From the NCBI GenBank assembly GCA_021107495.1, contig JAIOSR010000404.1, forward strand, positions 1 to 13,106: a stretch of DNA of 13,106 bases, read 5' to 3'. Every line of letters begins with the position of its first letter. Position 1 is the stretch's first letter. A program made the position numbers and the translations under genes. The notes beneath the pieces were generated by a model that saw nothing but the letters and a program-made list of their open reading frames with translations, had not been told where the DNA came from and did no database searches. This document shows positions 1-6,569 of this stretch, piece by piece. The stretch comes from Desulfobacterales bacterium (GTDB lineage: Bacteria; Desulfobacterota; DSM-4660; Desulfatiglandales; Desulfatiglandaceae).

Positions 1-560
1 AAAAACGAATTCAGGCGTTAGAGTAAAAACGGTTCGAAAAATTTCAAAAAAAACCAGGCACGGCAATCTCGTTAAAAGGGCAAGGATAGGAAAATTGAAA
101 GTTAAGAGCCGACTGGTCCCTGCGGATCAGGTCAGAAGGCCGGCGTCGGAGGTAAAGTTCAGGGAAAGAGAACTGAGAAGAACTGAAATCCGGCGTGAGC
201 ACCGCAAAGTACGGGCCGCAGGCAGAACACGATAGGGATGGAAAGCAGATATAACCCTTCAAATTAAATTTCGAAAGGTCAAATCGCATTTTTCTTGAGT
301 TTTCCGGGAACAAGGTTAACCCTTTGGAACTTTCCAAACGGGCTCTCATCCGCTAACAAAGTGCAGCCGTATGCCTCCTCCAAATGCGTTTAGTCTGGCT
401 AATCTTAGCATGCATTATTTTCTCTCGCTCACCTATCATCTTTACAACTTAAAAATTTATGGGGTGTCCCGCTTTTCACAATAAAACAGAAAAAAGTAAG
501 AAAAATATCCATTTCCTGTATGAAATTAAGACCTGAGATCCCAGACGGCTTTAGACTTCA
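1..560. other. Leading stretch with no convincing gene
   Basis: I see no gene I can support in this stretch of more than 500 bases. One open frame exists on the minus strand (44-349, about 101 codons), but it has no recognisable domain, its composition is rich in Phe, Ser and Pro, and no good ribosome-binding site precedes it. The part from about 130 to 240 is more GC-rich than its surroundings and holds short direct repeats (CCGGCGT twice, GAACTGA twice), while 400-560 is AT-rich and looks like ordinary upstream DNA. It could be decayed coding sequence or the edge of a repeat, but nothing decides this. Confidence 0.4.
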
Positions 561-570
561 AGGTATTGCG

Positions 571-599
571 TTGCACATTGCAGCAAAACCTATTATAAA
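571..599 (+). promoter_or_regulatory. Putative sigma-70-type promoter of the sigma-54 regulator gene
   Basis: A -35-like TTGCAC (571-576) is separated by 17 bases from a -10-like TATAAA (594-599). A start point near 606 would give a leader of about 28 bases before the TTG codon at 634. The -35 box lies inside a TTGC-N13-GCAA dyad (566-586), so binding there could block or tune transcription, for example by autoregulation. This is a consensus match by eye only. Confidence 0.4.
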
Positions 600-633
600 T
601 AGAGCAAAAATTTTAATAGGAAATTGAAAACAT

Positions 634-2019
634 TTGCATGCGATGAAAAAAGATAAACCCTATCAAATACCCCACCACGTTACGGAGATCATTCTCGAAA
701 GCGTTTCCGATGGAGTATTCACGGTCGATCACGAGTGGCGTATAACCTCGTTCAACAGAGCCGCAGAGAAGATTACCGGAATCCCCCGCGATGAGGCGTT
801 AAGGAAACACTGCTGGGAGGTTTTTCGATCCAACATGTGTGAAACAGACTGTGCGCTTCGTCGTACTATGGATCAGGGTAAGGCCTTTGTAGATACCTCC
901 ACATATATTGTGAACAGCAAAAAACGTCGTATCCCGGTTGTAGTGTCCACCTCGTTGCTCAAGGACGGGGACGGCACGGTCTTAGGTGGTGTTGAAACTT
1001 TTCGCGATATGAGTTTGATAGAGGAACTGCGAAAGGAGCTGGATGCCCGGTATCAGTTGGGTGACATGGTCAGTCGCAGCCCGGCAATGCATAAAATATT
1101 CAGTATTCTGCCTCAGGTGGCGGAAAGCGACAGCACGATACTATTACAGGGCGAGACAGGAACCGGCAAGGAACTTTTGGCCCGTGCCATCCATGACTTG
1201 AGTCCCCGGCGGGAGAAACCCTTTATCGCGATCAATTGCGGTGCCTTTCCGGATACTTTGCTTGAATCGGAGCTTTTCGGATACAAGGCAGGGGCCTTTA
1301 CCAACGCTACCAAGGATAAACCGGGGCACTTTGCTCTTGCCGAAGGAGGCACCATTCTGCTGGACGAAATTGGAGACCTTAGTGCCGCGTTTCAGGTTCG
1401 GCTCCTCAGGGTATTGCAGGATCGGACATTCCAGCCACTTGGAGGCACTCAATCCGTCAAAGCCGATGTGCGTATCATTGCGTCTTCAAATAAAGAACTG
1501 AGCAAATTGGTAAAAAAAGGGGTATTCAGGCAGGATCTTTTTTACCGCGTTAATGTAGTCAGGCTCGATTCACCCCCCCTCCGCAGCCGTAAGGAAGACA
1601 TCCCCATATTAGTGAAGCATTTTATCTCCAAGCTCAATCGCTTGCGAGGCAAGGCTGTTACAGGAATTAGCCATGAGGCACTTGAACTACTCGTATCTCA
1701 CGATTATCCGGGGAATATCCGGGAACTGGAAAACATCATCGAGCATGCCTTTGTGCTTTGTCCCGAAGGGCAGGTCAAACCCCATTGCCTGCCGGATAAC
1801 ATCAGAGCTTTGCTCCCCGGACCAACCACGCATGTCAAAATGGATGCCGCCCTGCAGTCGGTGGAAGCTCAGGTAATCATAGATGCACTCAAACGCAACA
1901 AGTACAATCGCCTCAAAACGGCCCGCGAATTAGGTATACATAAAAGTACATTGTTTAGAAAAATTAAGATTTTGGGCATTGATCTCCCAAAAATAGACGG
2001 TCGAGCTGACCGAAAGTGA
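634..2019 (+). CDS. orpR: OrpR-like sigma-54-dependent activator (PAS, AAA+, Fis HTH)
   Basis: A 461-residue enhancer-binding protein with three domains. The PAS domain (about 14-130) carries Cys60, Cys69 and Cys73 (C-x8-C-x3-C). The AAA+ domain (about 145-375) has Walker A GETGTGKE (173-180), Walker B ILLDE (241-245) and the arginine-finger region FRQDLFYR (298-305). A Fis-type helix-turn-helix covers about 412-448. There is no receiver domain, so sensing is presumably through the PAS domain. The sigma-54 contact loop reads GAFTNA (220-225) instead of GAFTGA. The TTG start at 634 has AGGAAA about 10 bases upstream; the in-frame ATG at 643 is the alternative but lies too far from that site. 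A consensus sigma-54 promoter follows 157 bases downstream, ahead of NifX/ORP and Mrp genes, the setting of OrpR in Desulfovibrio vulgaris, which is reported to sense redox with an Fe-S cluster. Family call is firm; orthology to OrpR is inferred from context and the cysteines. Confidence 0.85.
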   Translation: MHAMKKDKPYQIPHHVTEIILESVSDGVFTVDHEWRITSFNRAAEKITGIPRDEALRKHCWEVFRSNMCETDCALRRTMDQGKAFVDTSTYIVNSKKRRIPVVVSTSLLKDGDGTVLGGVETFRDMSLIEELRKELDARYQLGDMVSRSPAMHKIFSILPQVAESDSTILLQGETGTGKELLARAIHDLSPRREKPFIAINCGAFPDTLLESELFGYKAGAFTNATKDKPGHFALAEGGTILLDEIGDLSAAFQVRLLRVLQDRTFQPLGGTQSVKADVRIIASSNKELSKLVKKGVFRQDLFYRVNVVRLDSPPLRSRKEDIPILVKHFISKLNRLRGKAVTGISHEALELLVSHDYPGNIRELENIIEHAFVLCPEGQVKPHCLPDNIRALLPGPTTHVKMDAALQSVEAQVIIDALKRNKYNRLKTARELGIHKSTLFRKIKILGIDLPKIDGRADRK

Positions 2020-2039
2020 GCCCATTAGAGTCGCATTAT

Positions 2040-2067
2040 TGCAACCTTACCAATTTCTACCGTTGCA
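2040..2067. promoter_or_regulatory. Candidate upstream activator site: TGCAAC-N16-GTTGCA dyad
   Basis: Perfect 6-base inverted arms, TGCAAC (2040-2045) and GTTGCA (2062-2067), lie about 110-135 bases upstream of the -24 element of the sigma-54 promoter, the usual distance for an enhancer-binding protein site. The Fis-type regulator encoded just upstream is the obvious candidate ligand. The arms are short and I have no motif model, so this is tentative. Confidence 0.3.
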
Positions 2068-2175
2068 TAAACGCTACCAACCAATAAACACCATACCCTC
2101 CTCACAAGCTCTGATTACCTGTAACCATTTGACAATACGACCTTTATTTACATTGCAGATTCGTAGTTTCGGTCC

Positions 2176-2191
2176 TGGCACGCGATTTGCT
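2176..2191 (+). promoter_or_regulatory. Sigma-54 (-24/-12) promoter of the ORP operon
   Basis: TGGCAC (2176-2181), five bases, then TTGCT (2187-2191) match the sigma-54 consensus TGGCAC-N5-TTGCW at every conserved base. The invariant GG (2177-2178) and GC (2189-2190) have the required spacing. Transcription should start near 2202, leaving a leader of about 33 bases before the ATG at 2235. The gene immediately upstream encodes a sigma-54 activator, which strongly supports a working promoter for the downstream NifX/ORP genes. Confidence 0.85.
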
Positions 2192-2234
2192 TTGAATTTG
2201 CCTTAGTACAGATAAGCTCATGGAGATATCGGCA

Positions 2235-2603
2235 ATGAAATTGGCTTTGACCGTCTGGGAAAATCGTATTTCTCCGCTATTCGATTGTGCACGGAGGTTG
2301 CTTATTGTTGAAATCGTTGACCAAACGGCAACCGGCAAACATGTTGAATCCTTTAATTATGAGTCGCCCCTTTCCCGGGCCACAAGGCTGTCTGATCTGG
2401 GCGTAAAGGTCTTGATTTGCGGTGCTGTCTCGGATTCATTTGCCAGCATGATTGAAACTAAGGGTATCAGGATTATCCCCTTTGTCGCAGGTGCGGTTGA
2501 AGAGGTGCTTGATGCCTATTTAACGTCCGGGCTTTGCGATTCTAAATTTCGAATGCCGGGCTGCAAAACCTTACTCGATAACGGTTTTAAAGAGGAATGC
2601 TAA
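2235..2603 (+). CDS. Small NifX/orange-protein family metal-cluster-binding protein
   Basis: A 122-residue protein of the dinitrogenase Fe-Mo cofactor biosynthesis (NifX/NafY/NifB C-terminal) fold. The N-terminal strand with ISPLFD (12-17) and Cys18, and the central VLICGAVSD (59-67), are characteristic of the family. It ends with a cysteine-bearing tail: Cys101, a MPGC motif (107-110) and terminal Cys122. Members bind metal-sulfur clusters; the founding orange protein of Desulfovibrio gigas carries a Mo-Cu sulfide cluster. I chose ATG 2235 because TGGAG (2221-2225) lies nine bases before it, whereas the in-frame ATG at 2220 has no ribosome-binding site. It is the first gene after the sigma-54 promoter and is followed after three bases by the radical SAM gene, so the two are surely co-transcribed. 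Which of the two NifX-like proteins here corresponds to Orp itself I cannot say. Confidence 0.85.
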   Translation: MKLALTVWENRISPLFDCARRLLIVEIVDQTATGKHVESFNYESPLSRATRLSDLGVKVLICGAVSDSFASMIETKGIRIIPFVAGAVEEVLDAYLTSGLCDSKFRMPGCKTLLDNGFKEEC

Positions 2604-2606
2604 TCA

Positions 2607-3641
2607 ATGGGAGATTTTAAATATTTGTTTGGACCGGTGCCTTCCCGTCGTTTCGGGCGGTCTCTGGGTGTTGATCTCAACCCTTACAAGACATGCAGCC
2701 TGGATTGCGTCTTTTGCCAATTAGGACGAACGACTGAAAAAACGGTCACCCGTCAAGAATATGTACCGACAGATAAGGTGATTTCAGAACTCAAAGAATG
2801 GCTCAAAACAGATGGCAAGGCGGACTATATAACGCTTTCCGGTTCCGGTGAGCCAACGCTTCATTCCCGCTTTGGGGAGGTGCTTCAGTTTATACGTAAA
2901 AACAGCGAAATACCTGCCCTGCTTCTGACCAACGGAACAACGCTCAATTTACCGGAAGCACGCGAGGCGGCATCTTTTGCCAACATTGTGAAGGTCTCCC
3001 TTAGCGCCTGGGATCAGGCATCCTACAGGTGGGTTAACCGGCCCCATCCGCAATTGCGTTTCGACAAACTTCTGGAAGGGCAAAAGGCATTTCGTGCTCA
3101 ATTCAAGGGAGAGTTATGGATGGAGGTCTTCCTGGTTGGAGGCATGAACTCAATGCGTGATGATGTCCGTAAAATAGCTACCCTTGCAAAACAAATCGAC
3201 CCGGACCGCATCCAGCTCAATACGGCTGTCCGTCCACCTGCCGAGGATTTTGCCGCGGCCCTGTCTAAGGAACAGATGGAAGAACTTACCAATCTTTTTC
3301 AACCAAAAGCGGAGATTATTGCGGAGTTCAAGGCAAAAAACTCGGAGGGTGTGGAGGCGAACCAGGAAACAATTTTTGCCATGTTGCAGCGTCGTCCGTG
3401 TACAGCGGATCAAATTGCGGATGTATTTGATATGCATCTCAATGAGGTGTCGAAATATATCGGGATTTTGATGCGAAGTGATCAAATCCATGTGGAACGT
3501 AAAGGTTCCACGGCGTATTACGCAGCCAAAAACAAGGAAATAACTGCTCCGGTTCAAGGTTCATATGTTCAAGGTTCAAGGTTGACGGACTCGAAAAAAG
3601 TTGTCATTCCGGCGAAAGCCGGAATCCAGTCCTCCCAATAA
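2607..3641 (+). CDS. Radical SAM protein with C-terminal winged-helix-like domain and repeat-derived tail
   Basis: A 344-residue radical SAM protein. The SAM cluster motif is C30-x3-C34-x2-C37, preceded by GPVPSRRFGRSLG (9-21), a signature of the COG0731 (TYW1-like) Fe-S oxidoreductase group; a glycine motif GSGEPTL is at 79-85. After the barrel, about 248-308 looks like a winged-helix domain (cysteine-poor, RRPCTADQIADVF onwards). The substrate is unknown; in an ORP context a role in cluster or cofactor assembly is possible but is only inference. Residues from about 312 to the end derive from repeats: a duplicated GTTCAAGGTTCA and one arm of a large inverted repeat that encodes VIPAKAGIQ. 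The stop codon (3639-3641) lies in the loop between the arms, so the ancestral protein was probably about 310 residues. The start follows the preceding stop by three bases, with GAGG (2593-2596) about ten bases upstream. Confidence 0.85.
   Translation: MGDFKYLFGPVPSRRFGRSLGVDLNPYKTCSLDCVFCQLGRTTEKTVTRQEYVPTDKVISELKEWLKTDGKADYITLSGSGEPTLHSRFGEVLQFIRKNSEIPALLLTNGTTLNLPEAREAASFANIVKVSLSAWDQASYRWVNRPHPQLRFDKLLEGQKAFRAQFKGELWMEVFLVGGMNSMRDDVRKIATLAKQIDPDRIQLNTAVRPPAEDFAAALSKEQMEELTNLFQPKAEIIAEFKAKNSEGVEANQETIFAMLQRRPCTADQIADVFDMHLNEVSKYIGILMRSDQIHVERKGSTAYYAAKNKEITAPVQGSYVQGSRLTDSKKVVIPAKAGIQSSQ
3552..3578 (+). repeat. Direct repeat of GTTCAAGGTTCA
   Basis: Two perfect 12-base copies (3552-3563 and 3567-3578) are spaced by three bases. 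They lie inside the 3' end of the radical SAM reading frame and encode the near-repetitive PVQGSYVQGS. Each copy is itself a partial duplication of GTTCA. Confidence 0.7.
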
Positions 3642-3666
3642 TTTCTGGACTCCGGCTTTCGCCGGA
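3606..3666. repeat. REP-like inverted repeat with two hairpins
   Basis: Two inverted copies of one element (3609-3629 and 3645-3665) match at 20 of 21 positions, and each is also a hairpin: ATTCCGGC-GAAA-GCCGGAAT (3606-3625) and TCCGGC-TTTC-GCCGGA (3651-3666). This is the widespread proteobacterial palindromic element whose reading frame gives VIPAKAGIQ. The stop codon of the radical SAM gene lies in the 15-base loop. On RNA it could form two hairpins or one long cruciform between the radical SAM and NifX-like genes, which may protect or process the mRNA. No T-run follows, so it is unlikely to be an intrinsic terminator. Confidence 0.85.
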
Positions 3667-3725
3667 GAGACGTACTTTGGGAATTTTTACGAGGTTTTCA
3701 AATTTTAATCTAAAAGGAGATGAAT

Positions 3726-4337
3726 ATGAAAATTGCAGTAAGCAGTAGTGGGAACGATTTAAATTCACAGGTAGATCCACGTTTTGGCCGGTGCGCCTAT
3801 TTCGTTATTGTAGAGACAAATGACATGAGCTTTGAGGCATTTGATAACGAGAGTATCGCCTTGGGTGGAGGGGCCGGTATTCAAGCGTCCCAGTTTGTGG
3901 CCTCCAAAGGGGCTAAGGCTGTTATAACCGGGAATGTCGGACCCAATGCGGTGCAGACCCTTTCCGCTGCAGGGGTCGAGGTTTTTGTGGGCCAGTCCGG
4001 GACAGTCAGGGCGGTTATGGAAAATTATACGAAGGGTAAAATCAGTTCGACAAGCACGCCCAATGTGGCCGATCATTACGGTATGGGATCCGGAGCAGGG
4101 ATGGGCCGTGGTATGGGTATGGGTCGTGGGGGTGGAATGGGCAGAGGCCAGGGTATGGGCGGTGGCAGCGGTATGGGACGAGGAATGGGCGGTTCAACCG
4201 GGGGTGGTTCAGGCCAGCCCACACCCTCTCCGTTATCAAAGGATGAGGAGTTGCAGAACCTTAAAACCCAGGCAAATGACTTGCGTAAGCAGATTGAAAC
4301 TATTGAATCAGGCATGAATGCCTTAGAGAAAAAATAG
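3726..4337 (+). CDS. NifX/orange-protein family protein with Gly-Met-Arg repeat tail and coiled coil
   Basis: A 203-residue protein in three parts. Residues 1-115 are a NifX/ORP domain (MKIAVSSSG start, DPRFGRC at 17-23, AVITGNVGPNA at 65-75) that in this family binds Fe-S or Mo-containing clusters. Residues 119-163 are a low-complexity run of GMGRG-type units. Residues 171-203 form a predicted charged coiled coil (heptad-like LQNLKTQANDLRKQI), probably for oligomerisation. Such tails are common in NifX-like proteins of anaerobes. The start is ATG 3726, six bases after the Shine-Dalgarno AAAGGAG (3713-3719); the in-frame ATG at 3720 directly abuts that site and is unlikely. It sits between the radical SAM gene, behind an inverted repeat, and the Mrp fusion gene. 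Function as a cluster carrier in the ORP complex is inferred. Confidence 0.85.
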   Translation: MKIAVSSSGNDLNSQVDPRFGRCAYFVIVETNDMSFEAFDNESIALGGGAGIQASQFVASKGAKAVITGNVGPNAVQTLSAAGVEVFVGQSGTVRAVMENYTKGKISSTSTPNVADHYGMGSGAGMGRGMGMGRGGGMGRGQGMGGGSGMGRGMGGSTGGGSGQPTPSPLSKDEELQNLKTQANDLRKQIETIESGMNALEKK

Positions 4338-4415
4338 AAGCCGCATTTTTAAAAGAAGAAACCCGATGATGTTTGCAAAAATATTTTTGAAGTAACAAAT
4401 GGAGGTTAACGATTT

Positions 4416-5648
4416 ATGGCAAAGGAAAATATGAGCCATCAGGATAAGCAAAAACAGCAGGATGTAGAGATAAAGGAAGTATTGCATCACATAAAAAACA
4501 AGATCCTGGTCATGAGCGGCAAAGGTGGCGTGGGTAAAAGCAGCATAGCTGCATATCTCTCGGTAGCCCTGGCAAAGAGGGGTTACAGGGTAGGTCTTAT
4601 GGATGTGGATCTTCACGGTCCCAGTATTCCGCGCATGCTGGGCCTGAAAGGGAACATCGGACCGGGCAACCGTGAGGGAAAAGCCCACCCGGTCAGGTAT
4701 CTTCCAAACATGGAAGTAATTTCCATTGAACCGCTTATGGGAGAAAACAAAGATGCAGCGACGATCTGGAGGGGGCCGCTTAAAATTGGTGTTATAAGAC
4801 AGTTTATATCAGAGATTGAGTGGATGGATCTCGACTATATGATTATTGATTCACCTCCCGGAACGGGCGATGAACCCCTGACCGTGGCACAGACCATACC
4901 CGATGCCAAGGCCGTGGTTGTAACAACGCCCCAGGAAATTTCATTAGCTGATGTCAGAAAATCCATCAACTTCTGTCGCCAGGTCAACATGGAAATTTTA
5001 GGCATTGTTGAGAATATGAGCGGTCTCAAATGTCCCCATTGCGGTGAAATGATTGATATATTCAAGACCCGCGGAGGGATGGTAACTGCAAAAAATGAGG
5101 GTCTCAATCTCTTGGGATCATTGCCCTTCGAGCCACAGGTGGTATCCAATGGCGATACAGGGAATATGGGTCTTCTGGACGACGATAAGTTCATGATTAC
5201 CAAGGAATTCAACAAAATAGTGGATGGGGTTTTAAAATTGACAGAGACCGGGGCGAAGGCTGCCCCTGAGTCCAAAAAAGAATCTCCTGATAGAACAAAA
5301 CGTTCAGCAGACACAAAAGTGCTTGTCGTTCCTGTATCCGGGGGGAAACTTACATCCCATTTCGGCCACTGTGAGCAATTCGCATTTGTTGAAACCCAAA
5401 ATGGAAAAATAGTGGGGACGGAAATGCACAATCCGCCCGGCCACGAACCCGGAGTGCTGCCCCAGTGGCTTTATGACCAGGGCGCTGATGTCGCGATTGT
5501 GGGCGGAATGGGAGAAAGGGCACAGGAACTTTTGAGGGAAAAAGGGATTGAGGTAATTATCGGAGCGCCCATGGATTCCCCGGAGTCCCTAGCAAACCAG
5601 TACCTTTCTGATACTCTTGTAGCAGGCGCCAATGTCTGCAATCATTAA
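4416..5648 (+). CDS. Mrp/Nbp35-type Fe-S carrier ATPase fused to a NifX/ORP domain (MrpORP-like)
   Basis: A 410-residue two-domain protein. Residues 25-275 are an Mrp/Nbp35 P-loop ATPase: deviant Walker A GKGGVGKS (35-42), MDVDLHGPS (62-70), IIDSPPGTGDE (143-153) and the cluster-binding C206-x2-C209 motif. A hydrophilic linker (about 276-299) joins a C-terminal NifX/ORP domain (300-410), with LTSHFGHC at 312-319 and VAIVGGMG at 359-366. Mrp proteins bind and transfer 4Fe-4S clusters as dimers. The same fusion is known in Desulfovibrio as MrpORP, a partner of the orange protein. The ATG at 4416 is preceded by GGAGG (4401-4405), ten bases upstream. It is the ATPase of the putative complex and probably hands clusters to or from the free NifX-like proteins. 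No key residue is missing. Confidence 0.9.
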   Translation: MAKENMSHQDKQKQQDVEIKEVLHHIKNKILVMSGKGGVGKSSIAAYLSVALAKRGYRVGLMDVDLHGPSIPRMLGLKGNIGPGNREGKAHPVRYLPNMEVISIEPLMGENKDAATIWRGPLKIGVIRQFISEIEWMDLDYMIIDSPPGTGDEPLTVAQTIPDAKAVVVTTPQEISLADVRKSINFCRQVNMEILGIVENMSGLKCPHCGEMIDIFKTRGGMVTAKNEGLNLLGSLPFEPQVVSNGDTGNMGLLDDDKFMITKEFNKIVDGVLKLTETGAKAAPESKKESPDRTKRSADTKVLVVPVSGGKLTSHFGHCEQFAFVETQNGKIVGTEMHNPPGHEPGVLPQWLYDQGADVAIVGGMGERAQELLREKGIEVIIGAPMDSPESLANQYLSDTLVAGANVCNH

Positions 5649-5717
5649 ATCAGGGGGAAGCTGTTTTCAATTACGATGCTTAGGAGTAAGCGTTCACAGG
5701 TTCATAAGGAGAAAGTA

Positions 5718-6554
5718 ATGATTATCAGTATAGCAAGTGGAAAAGGGGGTACGGGTAAGACGACCGTGGCCACTAACCTGGCCGTTTCTATCGAATCCGA
5801 TGTTCAGATCCTGGACTGCGATGTGGAAGAACCCAACTCCCACCTTTTTATCCAGCCTACCGTTGAAGAGGTTTTGACTATCACCACACCTGTTCCAGAG
5901 GTGGATATGGAAAAGTGCAGTCTGTGCGGAAAATGCGCGGAGATATGCCAGTTCAATGCCATTGTCGTAATTGGTGAGACGGTCCTGCCCTTTCAAGAAC
6001 TCTGCCATAGTTGCGGCGGCTGCGTCGAGGTATGCCCTGAAAAGGCCATCACCGAGACGGGGCGGGAATTAGGCATAATCGAAAAAGGCCATAGAAACGG
6101 GCTGGAATTTATCCACGGGAAATTAAGGGTCGGAGAGGCCATGTCGCCCCCCCTGATCAGAAAAGTACGGGAATACACCAGGCCCGGCACATTGACCATC
6201 ATTGACGCCCCTCCCGGGACATCATGCCCAGTGATAGCTTCCATGAAGGATGCGGATTTTGTTTTGCTGGTGACCGAACCTACGCCGTTCGGCCTGCATG
6301 ATCTCAAATTAGCTGTCGGGGCCGTCAATATCCTTGGAATTCCGCATGGCCTGGTCATCAACCGGTCAGACATGGGCAATGATCAGGTAAAGAAATATGC
6401 GCAAGCGGAAGGCATACCCGTTTTAATGGAAATCCCCTTTGATCGAAAAATTGCAGAGGCATACTCACGGGGAAATATGATCGTAGAGGCTATGCCCGAA
6501 TGGAAGGGCAAGTTCTTGGAACTATATCATCGCATAGAAAAAATTGCGGGATAA
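5718..6554 (+). CDS. MinD-like ATPase with inserted 2[4Fe-4S] ferredoxin domain (first copy)
   Basis: A 278-residue P-loop ATPase of the MinD/Mrp class. Deviant Walker A GKGGTGKTT is at 8-16, DCDVEEPNSH (33-42) follows as switch I, and DAPPGTSCP (163-171) as switch II. Between them is a bacterial-type ferredoxin insert with C67-x2-C70-x2-C73-x3-C77 and C96-x2-C99-x2-C102-x3-C106, which should hold two 4Fe-4S clusters. The start is ATG 5718, six bases after AAGGAG (5706-5711); a longer open frame reaches 5676 but lacks a ribosome-binding site and adds no conserved residues. The family pairs ATP hydrolysis with Fe-S clusters. In Desulfovibrio the ORP system has two such proteins and has been linked to cell division. 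It is followed after 15 bases by its paralogue, with which it may form a heterodimer. Confidence 0.9.
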   Translation: MIISIASGKGGTGKTTVATNLAVSIESDVQILDCDVEEPNSHLFIQPTVEEVLTITTPVPEVDMEKCSLCGKCAEICQFNAIVVIGETVLPFQELCHSCGGCVEVCPEKAITETGRELGIIEKGHRNGLEFIHGKLRVGEAMSPPLIRKVREYTRPGTLTIIDAPPGTSCPVIASMKDADFVLLVTEPTPFGLHDLKLAVGAVNILGIPHGLVINRSDMGNDQVKKYAQAEGIPVLMEIPFDRKIAEAYSRGNMIVEAMPEWKGKFLELYHRIEKIAG

Positions 6555-6569
6555 AAAGGAGTAACTTAC

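Noticed and set aside
44..349. Minus-strand open frame of about 101 codons
   Set aside because: No domain, no ribosome-binding site, odd Phe/Ser/Pro composition and no neighbour on that strand; more likely chance.
3551..3583. tRNA T-loop-like GGTTCAA sequences
   Set aside because: No acceptor, D or anticodon arms can be found around them; they belong to a direct repeat.
3606..3666. Intrinsic terminator after the radical SAM gene
   Set aside because: The hairpins are strong but lack a following T-run, and the next gene continues the same functional group, so a REP-like repeat fits better.
4042..4315. Proline-rich minus-strand frames opposite the GMGRG repeat
   Set aside because: They are the complement of the Gly-rich repeat; their composition follows from it.
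5676..5717. Longer N-terminus for the first MinD-like ATPase
   Set aside because: The added 14 residues are not family-like and the ribosome-binding site at 5706-5711 serves the ATG at 5718.
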